NCBI GenBank assembly: GCA_903893815.1
Contig: CAITNS010000004.1
Span: forward strand, 1 to 33,334
Direction of reading: 5' to 3'
DNA from: an uncultured Bacteroidota bacterium
GTDB taxonomy: Bacteria; Bacteroidota; Bacteroidia; B-17B0; Aurantibacillaceae
Length of the DNA stretch: 33,334 nucleotides
Shown in pieces: positions 1 to 7,628 of the stretch. Below the pieces are notes generated by a model. It saw nothing but the letters and a program-made list of their open reading frames with translations, did no database searches and had not been told where the DNA came from. A program made the position numbers and the translations under genes. Numbering within the stretch: the first letter of the stretch is position 1; the number at the start of each line of letters is the position of its first letter.

Positions 1-1
1 T

Positions 2-1099
2 GTTTGTTTAGGTCAATCAACAACGTTATCAGGAGCAGGCGCATCAACCTATACTTGGTCAGGAGGAATAACTAACGGTACAGCTTTTACGCCAACAGTA
101 AATGCAACTTATACAGTAACAGGTACAGATGTTAATGGATGTAGTAGTGCAGGAGTTCAATCTATTATAGTTAATAATCTTCCTGCTGCAAATATTAATA
201 CATCAGGTCCAACTACATTCTGTCAAGGAGGTTCAGTAATTTTAACAGCAGATGCAAGTAATAGTTATTTATGGAGTAACGGAGCAACAACTCAAAGCAT
301 CAGCACATCACAGTCTGGAAATTATACTGTGCAAGTGAGCGATATTAATGGATGCTCATCTTCATCTAGTGTAACTTCAGTTAACGTTAATCCAACTTTG
401 GTTGCTAATATTACAGCAGCAGGGGCAACAACATTTTGCCAGGGTGGTTCAGTGCTTTTAACGGCTAATAGTGCTAATAGTTATTTATGGAGTAATGGCG
501 CTATTACACAAACAATAAATGTTACACAAGCAGGCAATTATTCAGTACAACTTACTTCGGGAGCTGGCTGTTCGGGTAGTTCTAGCATAACAACCATTGT
601 TGTAAATCCATTACCAAATGTTACTTTAGGTTCAATTCAGAGTCCGTTATGTGTGAACAATGCTACAGTTCCATTATCGGGTAATCCGGCAGGAGGAATT
701 TATAGTGGAATAGGCGTTAGTGGAAGTAGTTTTGATCCAGCGGTTTCAGGTGCAGGTACATTTACAATTAATTATACTTATACCAATGTTAATATGTGTT
801 CGGCAATTGCTAATCAAACAGTCAATGTAAATTTATGCACTGGCATTTTAGAGTTAAATAATGAGACGGTATCTGTTTATCCAAATCCAACAAGTACTAT
901 CATTAATGTGAAAATGAACACAACATTAATTAACAATGCAACGCTTGAGTTATATGATGCTACTGGCAAATTAATTACGCAACAAAAAGTAGTTAATGAG
1001 TATAGCTCACTTAACTTAAATGGATTGGCCAATGGTATTTACTCAGTGCGCATAATTACAGATAATAAACAAACTATTAAACGAATAGTTAAACAATAA
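2..1099 (+). CDS. T9SS-sorted Ig-like repeat surface protein, 3' part
   Basis: The gene is cut by the left window edge. The frame is open from base 2, giving 365 residues to the TAA at 1097-1099; the GTG at 329 is internal, not the start. Visible are about four Ig/PKD-like modules of 65-75 residues. Two are close copies of each other, with TTFCQGGSV, NSYLWSNGA and GNYxVQ blocks and a closing GC pair. The last roughly 75 residues form a type A T9SS sorting domain: VYPNPTS, then NGIYSVRI and a basic IKRIVKQ end. In this family the tail directs export across the outer membrane and is then usually cleaved. The protein is therefore most likely a secreted or cell-surface adhesin-like protein. Ligand and full size are unknown because the N-terminus is missing. 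Sorting domain call is firm; function is inference. Confidence 0.85.
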   Translation, partial: VCLGQSTTLSGAGASTYTWSGGITNGTAFTPTVNATYTVTGTDVNGCSSAGVQSIIVNNLPAANINTSGPTTFCQGGSVILTADASNSYLWSNGATTQSISTSQSGNYTVQVSDINGCSSSSSVTSVNVNPTLVANITAAGATTFCQGGSVLLTANSANSYLWSNGAITQTINVTQAGNYSVQLTSGAGCSGSSSITTIVVNPLPNVTLGSIQSPLCVNNATVPLSGNPAGGIYSGIGVSGSSFDPAVSGAGTFTINYTYTNVNMCSAIANQTVNVNLCTGILELNNETVSVYPNPTSTIINVKMNTTLINNATLELYDATGKLITQQKVVNEYSSLNLNGLANGIYSVRIITDNKQTIKRIVKQ

Positions 1100-1426
1100 T
1101 AAATCAACAAACATCCTATGTTGATTTATCAACGTGGAGCGGCAATGGAATTTATTTTCTACAAATTTTTGATTTACAAAATAATATCATCGAAAACAGA
1201 AAAATTGTACTGCAATAACTTTAATACAAGGTGGGATTTTCCCACCTTGTTTAAAATTTAAAAATTATTATTCGTTAACTACAGGGTTACAGATAAAAAT
1301 ATAGAAGATTATGAAATGTCCTATTTCTTCGAAATGAGAAAGTGTGGCTATAATGTAGTTTAAATATTTTCTTTTTATTATGCTTATAGCAGCGTTATAA
1401 AAATGTAAGTTGTTGTAAATTAAAGT
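1100..1426. other. Gene-free interval between two T9SS cargo genes
   Basis: About 330 AT-rich bases between the stop of the Ig-like protein and the orphan sorting-domain tail. It holds one clear hairpin terminator (1226-1250). No other coding frame, tRNA or riboswitch-like fold was seen. Confidence 0.6.
1226..1250 (+). terminator. Hairpin terminator after the Ig-like protein gene
   Basis: Perfect 11-bp inverted repeat, acaaggtggga / tcccaccttgt, with a 3-base loop (ttt, 1237-1239), followed by a weak T/A run. It lies 127 bases after the stop of the upstream gene. It could stop transcription in either direction. Confidence 0.65.
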
Positions 1427-1543
1427 TTACTGCAATACAACTTTCCTTATATCAAACGTATTTCCTTGTGCATTTATTGTATCAATAAAATAGACTCCGT
1501 TTCCGTTATAAGTTTTGCGGCTACTATAAAATACTTGCTCCAG
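1427..1543 (-). pseudogene. Orphan T9SS sorting-domain tail (remnant)
   Basis: On the minus strand this stretch reads as 38 residues, starting LEQVFYSSRKTYNGNG, continuing VYFIDTINAQGNTFDIRK and ending VVLQ and a TAA at 1427-1429. The NG-x-YFI ... RKVVLQ pattern is the typical end of a type A T9SS sorting domain. It has no start codon and is closed upstream by an in-frame TAA (1544-1546). It begins five bases past the stop of the SBBP-repeat gene, in a different frame. It is best read as the leftover C-terminus of an older version of that gene, or of a lost neighbour, after recombination replaced the upstream part. A chance match is possible but unlikely given the density of matching positions. 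Confidence 0.6.
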
Positions 1544-1548
1544 TTATT

Positions 1549-3690
1549 TTACTCTTTGATAAACTTTGCAATCTTCAATAAATTACCATTCTCATTAAAT
1601 AGCTGTAAAAAATAAATACCACTGCTTAACTCTGCGATAGAAACCGTATTGTTGTATTTACTTTCCTGAACTATTTGCCCAATGCTATTTACTATTTTAA
1701 CATCCGTAAATTTAATGGGTGAACTAATTGTTAGTTCTGCTGAAGCAGGATTTGGATAAATTTTTATAGAATTATTTTTTAATTCGTTTAAAGAAGTACA
1801 CACACTAACACTCTGTGTATAACTTGAATTTGAATTACATAAACCGTTTGAAACAGATATTGTATAAATGGTTGTGACACTAGGTGTTACAATAATTGAA
1901 GATGAAGATGAACCATTTGACCATGAATAAGTTGATGCACTTGAATTAGCAGTTATTGTTGCTGTTTCGCCAACACAAATTAATGTATTAGTTGAACTTA
2001 TATTTAATGTTGGTAACGAATTAACTGTTACAGAAGTTGTGGCAGTTGCATTTGAGCAACCATTTGCATACGTTACAATTACAGAATAATTACCTGCTAC
2101 ATTAGTTGTAATTTGTTGAGTTGTTGAACCATTAGACCAAAGGTAGGATGAACCACTACTTGAAGTTAAGGTAATGTTACTGTTTTGGCAAAAAGTTGTT
2201 GGTCCATTTATGCTGATAGATGGAACGGGTAATGATCCAATTTTTTGAATATAAATATCTTTCAATCCGTTAGAAATTAAATTTGTTATTCCTACTCCTG
2301 GATCAAAATCCGCAGTGTTAGAAAAAAATCCGGCAGAATAAACATTGCCGCTATTATCAGCTAAAATAGCCAATCCCCTATCTTCGCCAACGCCACCATA
2401 GGATTTGGCCCCAACAAAATTACCATTTCCATCCAATTCCCATAGAAATATATCATTAGATGTTCCTGCGGTAGAAGTCAAATTATATATTGAATTTCCA
2501 GGATCAAAATCTGAAATACCTGCATAAAATCCGGTTGTATAAGAGTTTCCTAAATTATCAATAGCAATTGATAATCCTTCATCATTACCAGATCCTCCCG
2601 ATTTTTTAGCCCAAACAAAATTACCGTTAGCATCCAATTTATTTATATAAATATCTGTACCGCCAAGTGGGGTTAAATTGAAAGTACTAGCACTAGGGTC
2701 AAAATCAAGAGTATATAAGAAAGTGCCCGTAATGTAAACATTACCTAAATTATCGATAGCCATACCATTAACAATATCTTGCTGGTTTCCTCCAATTGAT
2801 GCAACCCAAGTAAGCAACCCTGTTGTACTTAATTTAGCAATAAAAACATCTTGCGTTCCACCATTAGAAGTAACGCTTTGAACTCCTGCACCAGGATCAA
2901 AGTCAACAGTTTGACTATAGTGTCCTGTAATGTATATATTGCCGCTACCATCTATAGAAATAGATTTTGCTTCATCAGAAGATGCGCCTCCAATGCTTCT
3001 ATACCAAGTCGTCCCTCCAATAAGACCAGTATTAGTACTAATTTTAACGACAAAAATATCTTTTCCTCCAAATGCAGAAGTTAAAATAGCAGTTGTAACT
3101 CCTGGATCAAAATCTGCTGTACCGCTAAAATAACCTGTAAGGTAAAAATATCCATTATTATCTAATGCTATAGAATTTGCTACATCATCACCAGTACCCC
3201 CGTAATGCTTTGCCCAAATAGTAACACCATTATTATCTAACTTCCAAACAAAGCAATCAGACCCAGACCCAGTCCCTGCTATGCTTGCATAATTAGGCAA
3301 AACAATTGATGCCCCTAAAGTGATATTATTTGAGCTATAAGAACCTGCTACATACAAAGAACCACTATTATCGACGACTATTTTTTTTATTGATATAGAC
3401 GACGATCCTGATGTTTCTTTCTTAGCCCAAACAAAATTACCGTTTGAATCAAATTTGCATACAAAAATACTAGATGGTATGCCTGAGCTTGTCATAGTGT
3501 AGGTTGCAACACCTGGATCAAAATCAATAGTGCCACGAAAACTACCCGATATAAAAAAATTACCATTGTTATCAACTGCAATCGAATTTGCTTGATCATC
3601 ATAAATCCCACCTAGTCCTTTTGTAATAAAACATTGTGAATAGCTCCAATTAACTATTACTAAAAATAATAAAATAATAAAATGTTTCAT
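1549..3690 (-). CDS. SBBP/beta-propeller repeat protein with T9SS sorting domain
   Basis: 713 residues. A signal peptide (MKHFIILLFLVIVNWSYSQ) is followed by about seven repeats of roughly 60 residues up to about residue 480. Each repeat follows the pattern GG-x-DD-x-SIA-x-DN-x-GN-x-Y-x-TG, and six keep a DFDPG/S block. This is the SBBP repeat; seven copies fit one seven-bladed propeller. Two Ig-like modules follow, the first with TTFCQ and SYLWSNG blocks nearly identical to those of the convergent gene at 2-1099. The protein ends in a type A T9SS sorting domain (IYPNPASAELTI ... SSGIYFLQL ... IAKFIKE). It is probably exported through the T9SS and surface-bound or released; the ligand is unknown. 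Its start lies 3 bases after the stop of the nuclease-like gene upstream, so the two are probably co-transcribed. Confidence 0.87.
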   Translation of the reverse strand: MKHFIILLFLVIVNWSYSQCFITKGLGGIYDDQANSIAVDNNGNFFISGSFRGTIDFDPGVATYTMTSSGIPSSIFVCKFDSNGNFVWAKKETSGSSSISIKKIVVDNSGSLYVAGSYSSNNITLGASIVLPNYASIAGTGSGSDCFVWKLDNNGVTIWAKHYGGTGDDVANSIALDNNGYFYLTGYFSGTADFDPGVTTAILTSAFGGKDIFVVKISTNTGLIGGTTWYRSIGGASSDEAKSISIDGSGNIYITGHYSQTVDFDPGAGVQSVTSNGGTQDVFIAKLSTTGLLTWVASIGGNQQDIVNGMAIDNLGNVYITGTFLYTLDFDPSASTFNLTPLGGTDIYINKLDANGNFVWAKKSGGSGNDEGLSIAIDNLGNSYTTGFYAGISDFDPGNSIYNLTSTAGTSNDIFLWELDGNGNFVGAKSYGGVGEDRGLAILADNSGNVYSAGFFSNTADFDPGVGITNLISNGLKDIYIQKIGSLPVPSISINGPTTFCQNSNITLTSSSGSSYLWSNGSTTQQITTNVAGNYSVIVTYANGCSNATATTSVTVNSLPTLNISSTNTLICVGETATITANSSASTYSWSNGSSSSSIIVTPSVTTIYTISVSNGLCNSNSSYTQSVSVCTSLNELKNNSIKIYPNPASAELTISSPIKFTDVKIVNSIGQIVQESKYNNTVSIAELSSGIYFLQLFNENGNLLKIAKFIKE

Positions 3691-3693
3691 AGC

Positions 3694-4119
3694 TTATATT
3701 TTATTCCACTTATTTTCAAAATCAATAATATCAGATAAAACTAAATTATCAACACCATTTTTAATTTCTTGCCATTTGTTCATGTTATTCCTTTTCATCT
3801 GAATTTTAGCAACTTCTTTATGAGTTAAAATAAAAAATCTTGAAACAAGTAATTTATCTATGATAACAAAAATCCATATATCAGGATGAGGAACATCCGG
3901 AGTCTTATACTTTTGAAAAAAGCCAGTTACTATTCTGTTTTTATTGGTGGTTTTAATTTCAATGGTAATTGCTTTATTTTCTTCTTTTAACACAATAATG
4001 TCAACAGCTTTTTTATTGCCTAAAGTCAAATTAAATTGTATATTTCGTTTAGCAAGTTCTGAGCATACAGCATATTCTCCCGCTAAGTTGAGATTATATT
4101 TTTCTTCTTGGTTTTTCAT
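3694..4119 (-). CDS. Small PD-(D/E)XK nuclease-like protein
   Basis: 141 residues, no signal peptide or membrane segment, so cytoplasmic. An N-terminal helix with Glu15 (GEYAVCSELAKR) is followed by strand-forming stretches carrying Asp40 (KAVDIIV) and Glu54-Ile-Lys56 (ITIEIKTT). This E ... D ... ExK spacing is the core of the PD-(D/E)XK nuclease fold. The C-terminal half (WIFVIIDKLLVSRFFILTHK) could complete the sheet. The family as a whole includes restriction enzymes, resolvases and repair nucleases; the substrate here cannot be told. It is the first gene of a two-gene unit with the secreted SBBP-repeat protein, 3 bases apart, an odd pairing of a cytoplasmic nuclease fold with an exported protein. 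The fold assignment is inferred from motif spacing only. Confidence 0.6.
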   Translation of the reverse strand: MKNQEEKYNLNLAGEYAVCSELAKRNIQFNLTLGNKKAVDIIVLKEENKAITIEIKTTNKNRIVTGFFQKYKTPDVPHPDIWIFVIIDKLLVSRFFILTHKEVAKIQMKRNNMNKWQEIKNGVDNLVLSDIIDFENKWNKI

Positions 4120-4309
4120 ATTTATTTATATTTAAAGTTTTAATTATTTGATAGGCTCAATTTTTCGTGTTGAAAGATTATCCGTTCTTGTTTTTATTTT
4201 ATCGCAGATAAACTACTAATGGTTAGTTATTAATATGGAATTAAATATGATTATTAGCCATTTTAAATCAATTGATAATCAAACATATTAAATACTCTTC
4301 AAGATTAAA

Positions 4310-4329
4310 ATTGCATCTTATTGCATCTT
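4310..4329. repeat. Tandem 10-base repeat upstream of the HTH gene
   Basis: Two adjacent copies of attgcatctt, ending 43 bases before the ATG at 4373. The place and head-to-tail arrangement would suit a regulator binding site, possibly for the protein encoded just downstream. This is inference only. Confidence 0.35.
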
Positions 4330-4372
4330 CATTTTAAAAAAATAAATTACCTTAGAAGTAGTTTATTTGTGT

Positions 4373-5647
4373 ATGCAAAAAATATCTAACGAGCGTTTTG
4401 ATCATTTATATTTACGTGAATTATCTTCACGTTTACAAAAGCATTTATTAATTGAAGTAAAAGAATTTAATGATTGTAAACTTGCCTCCGAAAAACTTTT
4501 AAAGAGCGGCTTTGTAATATCGGCGCACACCTTAGCTCGATTTTTTGGGATTTTAAAAAGTAACCACAGACCATACACTTCTACTCTTAATTTAATGTGT
4601 GAGTTTATTGGGACAGATTCATATACTGCTTTTTGTACTGAGGTGAAACAAAAAACAGAACACGCTTTATATGGCCCAATAGATGCTTTTAAAACTGGAC
4701 CTTTTTCATTAATTACTCTTGAAATTGCTTTAGCTAATGAGGATTGGAAAAGTGTTCAAGAAATAGTGAGCAATTTTAAGATTGATGATCCTTTTAAAAA
4801 TGACCTCGTTATGCTGCTTGGTAAAAGCGTGCGATATAGCCAGAAAAGGGAACTATTATTAAAAAAATTAATAGAGATTGAACATGGTAGACATTTATTT
4901 TATGAAAGTTATGTGGATGAAGATGACCCAGGAGGATATTATTCGCATGCGTTAAAAAAATACTATCAATCTAGTTTCTCAAATTCTGATAGTCAACTTT
5001 TTCTTCACTGTTTTTTATTATCTAAATCAATTTATTTAAACGAGACCTTTGATTTAACTTTATTAAAATCATCCATTTTTAATGTAGATTTATCATTTAA
5101 AGAATTACATTTTCATGAAATTTCGCGGTATTTAGAATTGCAAATTTTGCTCGATTTTAAAAAAGGCTTTTTAAAAAACAATTTACTTAACCATTTAGAA
5201 CAAGTTACAGAACTAACTGCAGGATATGTATATAATGATAAGTGCACGCAGGAATTACTCAATCATGATAGATGCTGGATTGTTGCCCGTAGTTTAAAAG
5301 CTTTATCATTTTCAGGGTTTTTAAAAGACGCATTAAAACATGACGGTTTTAGGATACTAATTGAAGAACTTTATAGAGGTTCTTCCAAAAATATAGGAAG
5401 TATTGCTGAATTAATTATTCAATTTGTAGTGCATGGTATGAACAAGTCGCCAGGTAAAGGAAATGATTTCTTTCCGCCAAAACGAATAACTGCCTTACAC
5501 GATAATGAAACAAATTCAAGAATTGTTATTGAAGCAGCCACCTCATTAATTTATGCCGAAGAAAAAATAAAAACTATCCTTGAAAAAAATGTGTATTCAT
5601 TTGCTAAAAAAACAGGTCACACCTGGTTGTTTGAATTGCTAGAATAA
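4373..5647 (+). CDS. Putative HTH-domain protein, otherwise uncharacterised
   Basis: 424 residues from ATG 4373; a TTG two codons earlier (4367) is a weaker start. The first 90 residues (LSSRLQKHLLIE ... DCKLASEKLL ... SAHTLARFFGILKS) resemble an N-terminal helical DNA-binding module common in Bacteroidota, with an S-x-TL-x-R-x-FG signature. The rest is rich in Leu, Lys and Phe helices with no catalytic motif I recognise and could form a TPR-like solenoid. No signal peptide or membrane segment is visible. It stands alone on the plus strand between two minus-strand units, and its stop codon directly abuts the stop of the DUF1801 gene. A regulator role is inference; the C-terminal function is unknown. 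Confidence 0.6.
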   Translation: MQKISNERFDHLYLRELSSRLQKHLLIEVKEFNDCKLASEKLLKSGFVISAHTLARFFGILKSNHRPYTSTLNLMCEFIGTDSYTAFCTEVKQKTEHALYGPIDAFKTGPFSLITLEIALANEDWKSVQEIVSNFKIDDPFKNDLVMLLGKSVRYSQKRELLLKKLIEIEHGRHLFYESYVDEDDPGGYYSHALKKYYQSSFSNSDSQLFLHCFLLSKSIYLNETFDLTLLKSSIFNVDLSFKELHFHEISRYLELQILLDFKKGFLKNNLLNHLEQVTELTAGYVYNDKCTQELLNHDRCWIVARSLKALSFSGFLKDALKHDGFRILIEELYRGSSKNIGSIAELIIQFVVHGMNKSPGKGNDFFPPKRITALHDNETNSRIVIEAATSLIYAEEKIKTILEKNVYSFAKKTGHTWLFELLE

Positions 5648-5992
5648 TTAATAAGTCTTTTTAAGTGTAATGATAATTTTTTTTAGAACTTTTACATCAA
5701 TGTCTTTTTCGGGATTAATTCGGTAAACTTTTATTTGCTTTCTTCCTTCACTCACAAAATTGGGAAGATTAATCAAATAACCTCTCACAAATCCAATATA
5801 AATTTCGTGCTTTCTTTTAGCACTATACGAAAGATAACAAAACCATTTTCCTTTGTAGTAATAAAAAGGAGTATTAAATTTCCAATTTTCTTCTAAAGAC
5901 ATTTCTTCGATAAAATATTGCCTCAGAAATAATAAACAAGATTGTTGAGGCTCTGGAATTTTTATTAAAAAATGATCAAGAGATTGTTCCAT
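5648..5992 (-). CDS. DUF1801 (YdhG-like) domain protein
   Basis: 114 residues. The pattern LIKIPEPQQSCLLFLRQYF ... FNTPFYYYKGKWFCYLSY ... IYIGFVRG fits the small DUF1801 / YdhG-like fold, whose structural relatives include frataxin-like domains. Biochemical role is not known. No signal peptide. It is the last gene of the polysaccharide operon, 11 bases after the stop of the second RemB/Wzi-like gene, so it is probably co-transcribed with it. Whether it contributes to glycan synthesis is unclear and it may simply be a passenger. Its stop codon (5648-5650) directly follows the stop of the convergent gene (5645-5647), with no room for a terminator between them. Confidence 0.75.
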   Translation of the reverse strand: MEQSLDHFLIKIPEPQQSCLLFLRQYFIEEMSLEENWKFNTPFYYYKGKWFCYLSYSAKRKHEIYIGFVRGYLINLPNFVSEGRKQIKVYRINPEKDIDVKVLKKIIITLKKTY

Positions 5993-6003
5993 ATTTTAAA
6001 GAA

Positions 6004-7626
6004 TTAAAAATCTCTATAAAAATTATGAATGCTGGTTTTTACTCCAAAATAAATATAGGGTGATTGCAATTCATAGTTTAATTCATCCTTCACACTACGT
6101 TGAATGTAGCCTAACTCAAAACGTAAATTCATTTGTGGAATCGCATAGTACGTAAATTTAATATCGCTCTGCATAAATTTCAACTTATTGCCTTGTGTTG
6201 TTTTATGACCATACTCAAAAGGCCGTGTAACATAGCTAACAAAAATATTTTGTCCTAAATTAGACCCAAATGCATCCATACCAATCACAGCTGAGACTCC
6301 TTTAAAACTTAACATCCAACGGTTTGCTCTGTAACTTACAAAAGCTAAATACTCCTTAAAATTCGCACCAAAAGGATGTGCTAATGCTTGGCCGTAATTT
6401 GAATAATTTTGTTGCACACTGCCATGTGTGTATGTATAAGGTCGAACCTGGTTATATTCTACTTGTAGTGTTAATCCTTTTACTCTAAAGGCATTAATAT
6501 ACTTGGCACCAAATTGCCAGCCTTGCTTATTAGCCCACCAACCATTACGTTTTCTTAATTCTTTAAAGAAAAATTCATCTGCTACTGCTTGGGCGTATAT
6601 TTTTAAACTTTTAAATACTTTAAATGACGCATTCAATCCCATCATGGAATTGTCTGGAGATCCAACAGAATATTCTTGTGGACGATAAAACACAATTGGA
6701 TTTAAATAATTTACATCAAAAGTTCGCACGCGATTTGTATCTGTGCCTTGCCAAATAACATTTTCAAAAAATGAAATATTCAAATTTTTTAGCGCATTAA
6801 AACTTAAATAGTGAAAAGTACCGTACTTGTTTTGCATACTTTTTTGCGAACCATCATATCTCGAAAAATCTCTTAACCAAGAATACCAAACATTATATTG
6901 AATTCGCCAAATATTAGCGTTAATTCCAAAATAAGGGTTGTTATTTGAAAAATCAGATAATAACAATGAACGATAACCATCGCCAATAAAATGCTTGTCT
7001 TTTCCTAATTGAAAATTAAATGTTTTATTTGGACTATACGAAATATAACCCGTTAAATTAGAAAAACTATAACTACCATCTTTATTTTTAAACGCTCGGC
7101 CAAGGCCAGGAATCAACTCTGTTGTTTGAATAGTTGTATCTATAAAACCTGGATAACTAACACGACCTCCAATAGCAGTTGCTGCAAAAGTGAAATTATT
7201 ATTAATATTAAATTTCACATGAGCCCCTCCAAAAGTTTCAGTTACAAATTTAGAAGCTAAAGCATCGTAACCAGCTTGTAAATCAATTATTGGCAATGCC
7301 TGTAAATTAAGTTGATTTATTTTATTTGGCCCTTCGTTAAATGTTTTACTCAAAAAAAAGTTTTTGATGGGATAATGTAAAAAGCCAAGGGAAGTATCAG
7401 AAAAATTTTGTAAAGTTGAGGATATGTATGGCTTGAAAGATGAATGAAATTCGATACTTGGATTTTTTATATCCCAAGCATCTATAGTTTGCTGAACATC
7501 AAGATTAATAAAACTATTTTGCGCTTGCGGATTGTTTTGCGAAAAAACAGAGGTAACAACAAAACATAGTGAAATAATTACATCACGAAATAAAAAAGCT
7601 AACCGTATTTTCTTTACTCGTTTCAA
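6004..7626 (-). CDS. RemB/Wzi-like outer-membrane beta-barrel protein
   Basis: 540 residues with an N-terminal signal segment (RDVIISLCFVVTSVFSQ). The rest alternates aromatic and polar residues as in outer-membrane barrels and ends in an aromatic residue (FYRDF). The block FIGDGYRSLLLSD is the conserved core shared with the paralogue at 8734-10299. The family covers the capsule-assembly protein Wzi and the Bacteroidota protein RemB, linked to gliding and surface polysaccharide in Flavobacterium johnsoniae. Its likely role is holding or organising surface glycan at the outer membrane. It starts 2 bases after the WecA-like gene stop, so translation may be coupled. RemB versus Wzi cannot be decided from the sequence, so no symbol is given. 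Confidence 0.8.
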   Translation of the reverse strand: MKRVKKIRLAFLFRDVIISLCFVVTSVFSQNNPQAQNSFINLDVQQTIDAWDIKNPSIEFHSSFKPYISSTLQNFSDTSLGFLHYPIKNFFLSKTFNEGPNKINQLNLQALPIIDLQAGYDALASKFVTETFGGAHVKFNINNNFTFAATAIGGRVSYPGFIDTTIQTTELIPGLGRAFKNKDGSYSFSNLTGYISYSPNKTFNFQLGKDKHFIGDGYRSLLLSDFSNNNPYFGINANIWRIQYNVWYSWLRDFSRYDGSQKSMQNKYGTFHYLSFNALKNLNISFFENVIWQGTDTNRVRTFDVNYLNPIVFYRPQEYSVGSPDNSMMGLNASFKVFKSLKIYAQAVADEFFFKELRKRNGWWANKQGWQFGAKYINAFRVKGLTLQVEYNQVRPYTYTHGSVQQNYSNYGQALAHPFGANFKEYLAFVSYRANRWMLSFKGVSAVIGMDAFGSNLGQNIFVSYVTRPFEYGHKTTQGNKLKFMQSDIKFTYYAIPQMNLRFELGYIQRSVKDELNYELQSPYIYFGVKTSIHNFYRDF

Positions 7627-7628
7627 AT

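Noticed and set aside
2851-3133. Open frames on the plus strand inside the SBBP-repeat gene
   Set aside because: They lie antisense to a gene with a signal peptide, repeats and sorting domain, and their translations resemble nothing structured.
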